DNA of 64,000 nucleotides, taken from contig NC_133528.1 in the NCBI RefSeq assembly GCF_048544455.1, positions 49,590,293 to 49,654,292 on the forward strand, written 5' to 3'. A program made the translations under genes and the position numbers. The stretch is from Silene latifolia. Taxonomy: Eukaryota; Streptophyta; Magnoliopsida; Caryophyllales; Caryophyllaceae. The notes below the pieces were generated by a model. The model was not told the origin of the DNA. It saw only the letters and a program-made list of their open reading frames with translations, and ran no database searches. This document shows positions 34,935-46,032 of this stretch, one piece after another (positions within the stretch are counted from its first letter, which is position 1; each line of letters opens with the position of its first letter).

Positions 34935-35516
34935 TGATGGGGCATATTCTGCACCCGCTGACCGAGTCAACATTTTGAGGAAGGTCAAAGCAAGTCAACG
35001 TATTAACAGCCTAACCGACACAGCCTGTCGGCCTGTCACTTGGGTCTCGGTCTCGACATCTAGCCGGCCGAGAGGCATATCCGCGTACTCACATCCAAGT
35101 CCCCTCGGCATGGAGTCAACCAGGCCTGCCGGCCTGCCATGGGTCACTCGGCCGAGGGTAGAACGGTCTTTCCACCTGCTAGCCACTTGGCTACTTGGCC
35201 ACTACGTGACAAAAGGTGAAAGCCTATAAATACTCCACTTCTCTAATTGAGAAAAGGATCCGAAAACTATCCCAAAACTCACTATTAATCTGGTATAAAC
35301 TCCCTTATCTCTCTACAATATACTTGGCCAAGTAACACACAACTTAATCTCTTTAAGTTTACTGACTTGAGCGTCGGAGTGAGTACGCTCGGTACCAAGC
35401 CGAGCCCTCAGTTTGTTCATCTTAAACAGGAAAGACCGAAAGGAAGAGTCAAGCAAAGACATCATTCAACAAGCTTACGTGGTCACAAATCCTGCTCCGG
35501 AATTACACCCGGAACA
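34935..35516 (+). repeat. 3' LTR of the Tat element
   Basis: It is 582 bp, the same length and ends as the 5' LTR, followed by the TSD TTACT at 35517-35521. It has a TATA box at 35225-35232. Confidence 0.96.
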
Positions 35517-35521
35517 TTACT

Positions 35522-36057
35522 CATCTTAACTACCCATAACCCTAGTTAAATATGGGATAATCCACTAGGATAAATTAAGGTTTACTAAGATAATATTAAG
35601 GAAACAAAGTATAGATCGACTTACAAATAATGTAAATGAACTAAGGAGGAAGGATGGCAAAAACTCTTCAATTGTGGAGGCTAGATTTTTAGAGGATATG
35701 TTAGGGTGGTTGTTGGTGAGTGTTTAGAGAGTTTTTAGATAGTTTAGAGAGTGGTAGTATTAGGTTAGGGAATGATTTTACGTTGGGAAAATATGAAAAG
35801 ATAAGGTTCGAAAACGACACCACGCCAACAAAATCTCGCGTAAAACCGGACTCGACCGGGCACTCGGTCAAGTGCCCGGACCCCTCGATCGAGTGGGGCT
35901 CCACTCGGTCGAGTGACCAAATTTCAGGAACTTCCAGCCTTAAAACAAAATCCACTAGGTCCTCCACTCGGTCCTCCACTCGGTCGAGTGGACTCCACTC
36001 GGCTGAGTAGATGGTCTACTAGGTCAATTGCAGTCTTTATAAATGCGAGGTATTACA
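35522..36057 (-). repeat. LTR of element H, right part
   Basis: The sequence continues from 24695 and ends GAGGTATTACA at 36057. Together with 23430-24695 the LTR is about 1.8 kb. A small ACTCGGTCGAGT cluster lies at about 35865-36010, near the element 5' end as in the Tekay LTRs. Confidence 0.82.
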
Positions 36058-37096
36058 ACATTAGCCGACTTACCACATCAACCTTATTTGTCTAACCCAA
36101 AACATAAACAAGGACAACCTAGCTATACATAATTAATCCATGACCTAGATCTATAGATTTTAGGTTTTTCTATTTTCAAAATACAAAATAGGTAATTGTG
36201 AGATAAGTAGCACCAAAGCGGATACGAATACGAATACGAATATGAACACGGACACGAAACGAACACTTGATGCGATATCTTATGAAATTTAGGACCGGAT
36301 TACGTTGTTTAAATTTAATAAAATATATATTTCATAGTTATAAACGTACGATTTTATTTTTGTAAAAATATTTGATATTAAATTTAAATAAATGAAGGTA
36401 AAACTTGACCTTGACTATAACTCACTCTCATTTCCTACCCAAATCTATGTTCTAATAATGAATCTCTATTGACCCTTTATTCCCCGTCTAAACAACATCA
36501 ACTTGATTTCGTTTAAAATTGTGCGTAAAATGTGTCCAAATATCATGGACTCATGTCCGAGATGAGTCCAAATTCCATGGATACGTGTCAGACACTTGCC
36601 CAAATAAATGAAAAATGTCTAACACGGCTAGTTAAGGAGAAGTATACATGCTACCTAGAGATTGAGTTGTACTAAAATCCCAAAAATATTTCATAATTTA
36701 ATTAGGAAACCTCTTATTAGATATAAATATTATAAAAAGACAATCAGAAGCACCATATTTCATCATCCCCATATTTAACTTCATTTTATCAAGCCACATC
36801 ACCATCTATTATTTAATAAAATAAAAAGGAAAAAAAATTAAATAAATCTATTGCATTAAACACACATTAAAGAACAAATTTGGCCTTCTAGAGTAAACTA
36901 AACTAACTGTACCCAAATAAAGATAAACTAAACAACAACTAAGTACCAAATCAAATACGAAATTTTAATTTTGTGGTTTTATTGTTAGAATAAGTAATAC
37001 GACAAATAAAATTCACATTACACCACTCTAATTTTTGCGTTATTTGAATTGTTATCCATACTTTTGCTATATACCCTTAATTTAACTTAGTTGCAT

Positions 37097-37135
<39 letters not shown>

Positions 37136-37800
37136 TTGGAAAGCGAGATCTTTAACATATTTTTTCATATATCTTCAAATATTTTAATAGCATGGCAAAA
37201 TCAATACTGTATATCGTACTACATGGATAATATATAGAGTCTTCCATGTAACCTTTTCTAAAGTTACGTTATTCTATAATATAAATAAATTAAATAAAAG
37301 TAATAAAAAGAAAACAACAACAAAAATTTATTGCGAAAAAGTAAATGGAAAAAAATATAAAAAATAAATACATCGAGCATTACATAAAGGTTTTTTTTTT
37401 AAAAAAAAATGTACACCCTACCACTTACCCGTCATGCCCCTCCTACACTGTCTTTTTTGCTAAGTTTTCCACAACAACGGCAAACGAAAGCAACCCTTAA
37501 TAAAGAAATAAATACTAAAATAAAGAAAAAAATAAAAACAGTTATTTGATCATAGTTTCTAATAAACGAATAAAAAACATATTGTACTGTCAATTTTATG
37601 AATCTATAATTAAAAAACGGTTTTTTCCTAGCATATTATGATGATACTTCATTACCATGTAAAATTACTAAACTAACCATCCCGAATATACATAAATTAA
37701 CTAATCAGATTCCTTACAAAAATGTCGTCATATCTATATCAAAATTAATTGTGTACAATAAATATTTCATGAGTTAAAAATATTTAAAGAATAATGTAAA
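36058..37800. other. AT-rich intergenic DNA without a gene
   Basis: No supported frame occurs here. Small features are short (GAATAC)n-like repeats near 36220-36240, a GTGTC/GACAC-rich patch at 36530-36600, and a run of 33 A at 37101-37133. That run could be the tail of an unrecognised retroposon. Confidence 0.6.
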
Positions 37801-39278
37801 CTATACAAATCACATCTAAGTTTCATATTTTATAATTAAAATTTACATTTTAAATAAAATTTTCGTAATTAAGCGTGTTAATGAATTGATTAAGGTTTTT
37901 CGTAATTTTCTTACTAACTGATTTCATATAATGAAATTTTGATTGAAAACGTTTTATATTTTTCCTTTGTTAATTGTTAAACTTAAGTTTTCAAAAATGT
38001 ATTACTTGAAAATTATAAATTCATTTATTTATTGAAAATAATGCGACAACTAATTACAAAAAGTTTCTCATATAAATAATATAATAATACTAATTTTCAT
38101 TTTTATTCAAAAAATTATTATGTAAAGTTTAGATGAAGAACTAAAAATTATTTCACTTTTTATCTTTATTATGTTTTAAATTAATAATTACAATCTTATT
38201 TAGTTATTATTTTTGTGTTTCTGCTGAAATTGAAAGAGAATGACATACTCACATCATCAATAACATTAAATAAAATTGAAAAATAATGGTTATAGTCTTT
38301 TTAAACTAATATATGCAAATGAAAAAGGTACTATATAAATACATTATGTTAGTTAATGTAAATTTAGATTGTATTATTCTCAGATTTATATAAGATAATA
38401 TGAAAAATGTGAAATTTTATTTGTTTATACAACCATATCTGTATAGTATACTATAAAAAAGAGTATCGGCCTATGATGAAAATAAGTTTTACACGTATCG
38501 AACACTCATCATTTAACATGGTTAATTTTGCACACAATTCTCACTAATAAAATAAGTCATTCTAGGTTATAGTTATACACTATTACATGTATTTACCTGT
38601 TTAATATCTTAATTCACGTGAAATTGAATATCAATATGTTATTTTACTTTTCATAAAAATATAATCACAGATTTTTACATCTCACTGTATATAACATAAG
38701 GCAACAAAGATATCAACGTATTCCAGATTAATAAGACTATATGTTTATGAGTAGTGAGTTTACATAGTTAGAATCAAATACACATATGATTCTTACGGGA
38801 ATAAAAACTAGTTACTTTTATAATAATTTATATTTTTTTTTTGCAGCTGTAAAAATTGGTATACCTAACTATCCGTAGCCTTACATGTAAGACCATGGGC
38901 TTGTTTATTAAACGATCTAGGAATGTAACTAATAGCTAAACAATGAAAAGAAGCAGCGGACCCAAAAATATCCTGTAGGATTGCTTTAAGAAGATGATGT
39001 GGTCGCTCAATATCAGCTAATTGATAAACAATAGAAATGCAGTCCGTAGAAACCTCCAAATGTCTTATACCCTGCTCTTGAGCCCATAGCATAACCGTTA
39101 ACACCCCCAGTCCCTCAGCTTGTGGTGGCGACTCAGCTCTAATCTTTCTCACCCCACAACAACATCTTTGTCCATTCCCTAAGACACCATCCAACCAATA
39201 CCAGCTTTCGCAACCCCCCGCCATCCAGCATCCACCATAATCCTCATATAGTCACAATTTCTTATCTCACCCACGATA
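37801..39278. repeat. Tandem duplication, copy A
   Basis: This 1478-bp unit begins CTATACAAATCACATC and ends ATCTCACCCACGATA inside a LINE fragment. Copy B begins at the next base. Relative to B it lacks about 395 bp (at 38033, corresponding to about 39512-39905). It preserves the empty site of the Helitron between 38612 and 38613. Confidence 0.9.
38843..39278 (-). pseudogene. LINE RNase H domain fragment, copy A
   Basis: The minus-strand frame 39224-38865 encodes a plant LINE C-terminal RNase H-like domain (AESPPQAEGLGVLTVMLWAQE, VSTDCISIVYQL, ISYIPRSFNKQAHGL). It stops where the duplication unit ends. A short T run on its left (38828-38842) corresponds to the LINE A-tail. Confidence 0.82.
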
Positions 39279-40482
39279 CTATACAAATCACATCTAAGTT
39301 TCATATTTTATAATTAAAATTTACATTTTAAATGAAATTTTCATAATTAAGCGTGTTAATGAATTGATTAAGGTTTTTCGTAATTTTCTTACTAACTGGT
39401 TTCATATAATGAAATTTTGATTGAAAACGTTATATATTTTTCCTTTGTTAATTGATAAACTTAAGTTTTCAAAAATGTATTACTTAAAAAATTATAAATT
39501 CATTTATTTATTTAAAATTTATACAAATAAGTACGGATTTTTTTTTTCAAATATATTAGGTGCAAACACACAAATAAAAAAAATCGTAAATTAATACAAG
39601 CTTTTTATTTTCCAAAATCATGATACTTAAAAATTACACATTTATTTATACAAATAAGTACAAAATATTTAAAAATAATAGTTGCAAACACACAAAAAAA
39701 AATAATGCAAACTTTAATTTTATTTTCCTCTTATATCTTTGGTTATCAATCTACCCTATTTATTTAACCTTTATTTCTTTAATTTAATGGGCTAACCTTT
39801 ATGTTTTCCCTCAACAGTATTATGTTTTGTATTTATGTTATCATAATTTTTTTTATCTCCCTTCACTCACAAAATATTTCTTCTTCTCTCGAATAAATTG
39901 TTGAAAATAATGCGAGAACTAATTACAAAAAATTTCTCATATAAATAATTTAATAATCCTAATTTTCATTTTTATTCAAAAAATTATTAGGTAAAGTTTA
40001 CATGAAGAACTAAAAAATTATTTCACTTTTTATCTTTATTATGTTTTAAATTAATAGTTACAATCTTATTCAGTTATTATTTTCGTGTTTCTGCTGAAAT
40101 TGCAAGAGAATGACATACTCACATCATCAATAACATTAAATAAACTTGAAAAATAATGGTTATAGTCTTTTTAAACTAATATATGCAAATGAAAAAGGTA
40201 CTATATAAATACATTATGTTACTTAATGTAAATTTAGATTGTATTATTCTCAGATTTATATAAGATAATATGAAAAATGTGAAATTTTATTTGTTTATAC
40301 AACCATATTTGTATAGTATACTATAAAAAAGAGTATCGGTCTATGATGAAATTAAGTTTTACACGTATCGAACACTCATCATTTAACATGGTTAATTTTG
40401 CACACAATTCTCACTAATAAAATAAGTAATTCGAGGTTATAGTTATACGTTATTACATGTATTTACCTGTTTAATATCTTAA

Positions 40483-40511
40483 CTAGTTTTGGAGCCCGTG
40501 AAAATCACGGG
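40483..40511 (-). other. Helitron 3' terminus: hairpin plus CTAG
   Basis: The stem is CCCGTGA (40495-40501) with TCACGGG (40505-40511) and a 3-nt loop. The terminal CTAG is at 40483-40486. This is the usual rolling-circle termination structure. Confidence 0.9.
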
Positions 40512-40905
40512 ATCGTTAATAATTTATTGTTTTAATCAGCTTAAAGATTATGGACTATGAACGTTTATCTTCCAACAAAAATTTAAGCGTTATTTTAAGT
40601 TCTCTTTATTGATTGAATGAATTAGAGTGTTTAAACCGAAAAAATAAAATCTCAAAGGTGTTTAAGATAAACAAGTAGAGATATTGTGATAAACAATAGA
40701 TGATAATCGTAGACAAAAATATGGCAATGTGTATAGGTAGTATAAAACTATAAATGAGGAGGGAAGCCAACAATTCATCATTTTTGAAAAAAGTGATATG
40801 CTAAATTAGTAGAATGTATTAATTATTAATAGGTATGAAGATAAGATGAAACTAAAAAGTTTATTACATTTACATTCTTTTGTCACATTAAAATTTGTCA
40901 TTTTA

Positions 40906-41220
40906 GGGGTTGTTTGGTTGATGAGAGAACTTAATTTTCCTAGGAAAATACAATTCATGGGAATTAAGTTCCCTCATCCAATTCAGGTGAATTTCGGAAA
41001 AGTGTTTGGTTACTCATGTAGGAATTAAATTACACAGGAACTTCCAATGACCAAGGAGGGAGTAGGTAAACAACTTTCCACATCATGTAGGCATTGGAAG
41101 TTCATGGGAAGTTCTAATTCCTACATTTTCTAAAATTTATGGCAACCAAACAACCCATGTTTTTCAAAATCATGGGATTTTCCAATGCTTATGTTTTCTA
41201 AGTGGCAACCAAACGACCCC
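40906..41220. mobile_element. Tourist-like (PIF/Harbinger) MITE
   Basis: This 315-bp element has terminal inverted repeats GGGGTTGTTTGGTTG and CAACCAAACGACCCC. The 3-bp TSD TTA is at 40903-40905 and 41221-41223. It is non-coding and sits inside the Helitron. Confidence 0.9.
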
Positions 41221-42604
41221 TTAGGTACCATTTAATTCAATTGTATAGATTTATTTATAGATGAGTGAATGAAATCAATGTCATGTAACTATAAATTGAT
41301 AATCCACATCACATTAAAATTTTCATGTTACATTTAATTAAATTTGTCATTTTAAGTACCCATTTATTTAGATTGTATAGATTATAGATGGGATTTTAGG
41401 GCTGCCGCATGAAACTTCATAGTGAAAAGAGTTGCATATTCAACTAATAAAAAGTTGCTTAAGGTAATATTTTTAAATTATGTGAGTATGTATCATTCTC
41501 CTGCAATATGAAAACACAAAAAAAATAAAAAATAAGATTCTAGTTAATGCAATATACAATAAAGAAAAAAAAAAGTAAAAAAATATTCTAGTTATCTATG
41601 TAAACTTTACATACCAATTTTTGGAATTAAATGGAAATTTTATATAATGGTGAATTAAATGGAAATTTTATATAATGGTGAGGGGAAAGCAAAAAGATCA
41701 TAATTAAATAAAGTAATAAAGTTAAATAAATAAGGTAAATTGATGACTAAAGTTATGAGAGGGAGATAAAAAGTTTGAATCAATTTTTTAATTTATTTTG
41801 TATGTTTGAGACTTTATATTTTTTTAAATTTTTTTACTAATAAGCATGTGACACATGATAATAAAAAATAAATTTTTTTATGACACATGGCTTAGTGAGA
41901 TGACTTAGTGAAATATTTAGTCTTGCCTTTTTATAATATTGTACTTTACATATCAATTTTTTCAATAACATGGAAATTATGATTATTATATAATGTTGAG
42001 AGGAAAGCAAAAAGATCATCATTAAGAAGATAATAAAGTTATGGGAAGGAGATAAAAGGTTTGTATCAATTTCTTTTTTTTTCCTTTTTTTTTTTTGTGT
42101 TTGCAACTTATATTTTTTTAAAAAAAAAAAATTTATGAATGATGTGAAATATAAGGTTTTGTTTGTCATGTTGAACTCAAAGTTGGTAAGAATAAAAACT
42201 ATACATATATGAAAATTAAAGGGTTAAACAAATAAAAAAATAGAAAAATAAAACATTAGACGAAAGTAGTAACTTACAACATAACAATAAAGTGTTCACA
42301 TCAAAGAAGATCATGACATTGAATCCTATAAAACACAACAAAATAAAGAGGTTATACTTAATTGATTAATAGAACTGTTAAAAAAACCACAAAAAAAAAA
42401 TCAATACCAAGATATACACAAAAGATATGTAATTTCACTTAAAGAGATTAAGTATATATTTATAAAAAAAATGCTATAATATTCATTAAGATTAAGAATT
42501 CAAGAGTAAGATGAAATGTTGAAATTAGGTTACGAACTTACAATGAATGAGAGAAGAGGAAAAACAAAAGTGGAGTAAATGCATAATAAAACATCTTGAA
42601 TGTG

Positions 42605-42606
<2 letters not shown>

Positions 42607-42646
<40 letters not shown>
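42607..42646. repeat. (ATT)n microsatellite
   Basis: About 13 uninterrupted ATT units lie inside the Helitron. Confidence 0.95.
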
Positions 42647-43448
42647 GAACTTAATTAGATATGAAATATTATAACATATTAGGAGATTTTTGAGAGTTGT
42701 CACATGACAATTAAATCTTACTCAAGTTAGTCTTTTAATGGTATTTTATAGATAATTTAGCTAGTCATTTAACTATATTGTATAGATAGAAATATATTTT
42801 AACGCGGACATCGGCAATTCAAAGACATTTTGGCAAAAAAATTGGGGAAGATGATATTTTGAAATTTGTATGTGTAGTTGATTCATTCGTGAGTGAGTAA
42901 AAGAACAGAGATTATTAATCCGATTTTGGTTTTTTATCTTTAAAGAGGGAAAAAAAGAGTGAATTAAAAAATAATTTATGGCTAGGTGGCTTTTAGTCGA
43001 TGTCTACGTGACATTTATAATCCTAGGTGGCTTTTAGTCGATATTTACGTGACATTTAATAGGTGTTCCAAGTAGCATTTTAATAAAATTTTATAGATTA
43101 GAGTGACACGAGGATTAAGATGTGGCATTGCAAATGCATACGTGGCTTTTCCTTATCCTACGTGGCATTGTCTGCGTGGCCTTTTGAGGGTGGCATTTTA
43201 ATAAGATTTTATAGATTCACGTGAAATTGAATATCAATATGTTATTTAACTTTTCATAAAAATATAATCACACATTTTTACATCCCACTGTATATAACAT
43301 AAGGCAACAAAGATATCAACGTATTCCAGATTAATAAGACTATATGTTTATGAGTAGTGAGTTTACATAGTTAGAATCAAATACACATGTGATTCTTACG
43401 GGAATAAAAACTAGTTACTTTTATAATAAGTTATATATTTTTTTTTGG

Positions 43449-44520
43449 CAGCTGTAAAAAGAGGTATACCTAACTATCCATAGCCTTACATGCAAGACCA
43501 TGGGCTTGTTTATTAAACGATCTAGGAATGTAACTAATAGCTAAACAATGAAAAGAAGCAGCGGACCCAAAAATATCCTGTAGGATCGCTTTAAGAAGAT
43601 GATGCGGTCGCTCAATACCAGCTAATTGATAAACAATAGAAATGCAGTCCGTAGAAACCTCCAAGTGTCTTATACCCTGCTCTTGAGCCCATAGCATAAC
43701 CGTTAACACCCCCATTCCCTCAGCTTGTAGTGGCGACTCAGCTCTAATCTTTCTCACCCCACTACAACATCTTTGTCCATTCCCTAAGACACCTTCCCAA
43801 CCAATACCAGCTTTCGCAACCCCCCGCCATCCAGCATCCACCATAATCCTCATATAGTCACAATTTCTTATCTCACCCACGATACAAAATGGATTACTCT
43901 CTCGAATCCAAAGCATACTATCCATTCTTGACGCACCTGTGAACTCCATAGTAGTAATTAACTCCTTTTTTCGGATATCCACCGCCTGATCCGCCGTCCC
44001 AATCACTTGTTCCCATAAATTATAAAACATGAAAGGATGAAAAACCATTCCTTGAAAAAGAATTTTATTACGGATACTCCATAAGCACCAAAACATAGCC
44101 AAAAACCGAACCACCCGAGCTTCCGCTCCTTCCAAGGTTCCTAGGTAAGAGATCCATTCAAAAAGCCATTTCGCAATACTCAAATGCGAACCCAAATCAG
44201 TACGTATTCCCAGCTCTGAACAAGTCCATAGTCTTCGTGACACAGGACAGTCACGAAATAAGTGTTTCCATTTTCATATTGTTTGACAAACAGAGCTTAC
44301 AACCCGTTTCGACCCCAATATTCCTTTTTTCTAAAATTCTTCCCGACCGAAAGAGAATTAGTTAATATTTTCCACACAAGGATTTTCCACGTTTGTGGCC
44401 CTAGTAATTTCCATAATTTTCGTCTACAAAACAAACGTGTATCCTCCCCTATTCTAGCCTTGCCTTTTTCCAAGTCTCGGCGGTCCATGAAGTCTGCAAA
44501 AATAAAGTTATAATTTCAAT
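43449..44520 (-). pseudogene. 5'-truncated LINE, C-terminal part
   Basis: The frame 44243-43470 (257 codons) contains the plant LINE linker (RNKILFQGMVFHPFMF) and a C-terminal RNase H-like domain (MRIMVDAGWRGVAKAGIGWEG, VSTDCISIVYQLAG, FNKQAHGLACKAMDS, stop). Upstream at about 44490-44250, broken by a stop, lies the zinc-binding region (KHLFRDCPVSRRLW). The 3' end has a short leader and an A tail (T run at 43436-43447). RT and endonuclease are missing, as is usual for a 5'-truncated insert. Confidence 0.85.
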
Positions 44521-44604
44521 CAATCCCTTACATATAGTAATGGTTTTTCTATCATGGCCACATAATAAGCATTATCCAAACACATTACCACCTAGATATT
44601 AATA

Positions 44605-44831
44605 CGGCTAGTCTCACTTGTGATGGACACTATCCGTCACAAGTGAGTGACGGGTCACCTCCCTCTCACACAAATGCAAGTGGGTGCCTGGGTGGTAAGT
44701 GGGGCGCTCTATTTTATTTCACTTGCCCCCCCCCCCCCCCACACCCCCCACACCACTTGCATTTGTATGAGCGGGAAGTGAACCGTCACTCACTTTTGAC
44801 GGATAGTGTCCGTCACAAGTGAGAATTTGTG
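44605..44831. mobile_element. Mutator-like MITE
   Basis: This 227-bp element has long inverted ends (TCTCACTTGTGA[T/C]GGACACTATCC) and a perfect 9-bp TSD ATATTAATA at 44596-44604 and 44832-44840. It contains 15 C in a row (44726-44740). A 9-bp TSD points to the Mutator superfamily. Confidence 0.88.
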
Positions 44832-44840
44832 ATATTAATA

Positions 44841-45959
44841 AGTCAACATTTTTCATTTACCATTCTACCCTTGCCCTCTAAACACGAGTACATAACAAAT
44901 CCTTCAGCAACCTGCAACAACACACACTATTACCCAATTTATTTCATAAGCCATATGCCACGCCTCCACCTTCGCTGGAGCACCAAACACCCATTCAAAA
45001 AACCGCAAATAATGTGTTCTAAAGAATCCCGGGATAAGGTATAAGTTTAGCTTTTCGGCAGGCGACCCCTCCCGAAAGTCAAACCTATACCATATCCCAA
45101 GATTTACTCCAACGACGGCCTTGATGCCTTGCCGACGGAAAGCCAAACCTTATAATGTATCCAGAGATTTATTCCAACGACGGCGTTGTTTGATCATGTT
45201 CAAATATTCTTAATTCTTTTGCAATAATTTCAATAATGCACAAATTATAGAGTAAGACGGTTTAAATCATGAGACAATTTATTTCTATATTTTTCCTTTC
45301 ATTTAATACTAATAAATAAGTTACCTCTTTACATAATGGGACTGTCCCACCCAATAATTATTAATGTATGGTTGAGATTTTGTTTGGACAAAAATAGATG
45401 GCCGAGAATTTAGGGGGTGATAATGAGGCGAAACTGCTCGCGAGTAGCTCGAATTTGACTTGATCAAACCTCGGCTCGATAAGTTAACGACTCAAACCAA
45501 GCAAACGTTGGCTCGGCTCAGCTCAGCTCATTATCACTCCTAGCCGAGATCTATCAAAATATATTCAATCTCCAACATTTGTTTTCTCCTTGAAGTTTAA
45601 TATTGGGCTCTTGGCCTTCCCTCACGTGGCATGTATAACAAGAAGATCCTGGTAATCAATTACCTGGTAACTCAATAATTGTCCGCATGGTCCCATGGAC
45701 ATTCAATAGGCGATATGAGTACCGACCATTTTTTTCTCACTTATTTAACTCGTGTATTATGTATGTATACTGTAAAGTAGGGTCTGCAGGGAGTTGAACC
45801 ATAGAATCGTGATAAGGTTTCATTATTCAAGCAAAGACGAGCTGACGTGGCCGGCAGCCCCAATCTCAATTATCAACTTCACTGTAGCCTGTAGAGCTGA
45901 ATAACGTGTTTTTTCATGTTTTATTTGAAAGCAATTGTATTATTTGAACTGTAGAACTC
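44841..45959. other. Intergenic region upstream of the lipoxygenase gene
   Basis: No supported gene occurs here. A duplicated pair of blocks near 45055-45190 repeats TTTACTCCAACGACGGC- and TTTATTCCAACGACGGC-like text. A GCTCG/CTCAG-rich patch lies at 45430-45540. The last part is the promoter region of the lipoxygenase gene. Confidence 0.6.
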
Positions 45960-45967
45960 TATAAAAG
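45960..45967 (+). promoter_or_regulatory. TATA box of the lipoxygenase gene
   Basis: TATAAAAG lies in CTCTATAAAAGGAGC, 66 bp upstream of the start codon. That fits a leader of roughly 35-45 nt. Confidence 0.75.
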
Positions 45968-46032
45968 GAGCGGCCTTATTGTTGAACTAAAAACATATCC
46001 TCACTTAATTTTTACTTACACTACAAACCAAA

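Larger units (their letters stand above)
24696..35516 (+). mobile_element. Complete Tat-lineage Ty3/gypsy element with antisense gene
   Basis: The element is 10.8 kb with two 582-bp LTRs (24696-25277 and 34935-35516) that differ at only 7 sites by eye (98.8% identity). The TSD is TTACT (24691-24695 and 35517-35521). Its order is primer site, gag, protease, RT-RNase H, a second archaeal-type RNase H and integrase. Then follow a repeat-rich spacer, an antisense two-exon gene, a polypurine tract and the LTR. The second RNase H and the antisense gene fit the Tat/Grande group. Gag-pol has four in-frame stops and at least two frameshifts, so it looks recently inserted but not autonomous. Confidence 0.95.
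21839..36057 (-). mobile_element. Element H: minus-strand chromovirus, oldest layer, 5' part
   Basis: In element order from the right it has 5' LTR (36057 to 23430, interrupted by the Tat element), a degenerate initiator-Met primer site (23416-23427), a leader with palindromes and the first part of gag. The LTR starts and ends like the Tekay LTRs (TGTAACACCCCC and GGTATTACA) and shares an internal GTGCACATCTCCC-like block, but most of it is too different to be the same family. It is the target of both the Athila-like and the Tat insertions. Confidence 0.82.
40483..43215 (-). mobile_element. Non-autonomous Helitron
   Basis: On the minus strand it starts TCTATAAAATCTTATTAAAATG and ends in CTAG. 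It is inserted exactly between A and T, as shown by the uninterrupted copy A (38612/38613). A 7-bp GC-rich hairpin (CCCGTGA/TCACGGG) lies 8 nt before CTAG. No Rep/helicase frame is present, so it is non-autonomous. Its interior is AT-rich and holds a Tourist-like MITE, an (ATT)n tract and a directly repeated 31-bp block near 41630-41680. Confidence 0.92.
39279..43884. repeat. Tandem duplication, copy B, interrupted by a Helitron
   Basis: Positions 39279-40482 and 43216-43884 are collinear with copy A, with the extra 395-bp block and the 2733-bp Helitron insertion. Past 43884 the LINE continues (CAAAATGG...), so copy B carries the original right junction. Confidence 0.9.

Noticed and set aside
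40846-41028. Short frame of 60 codons
   Set aside because: It overlaps the Tourist-like MITE terminus and has no coding features.
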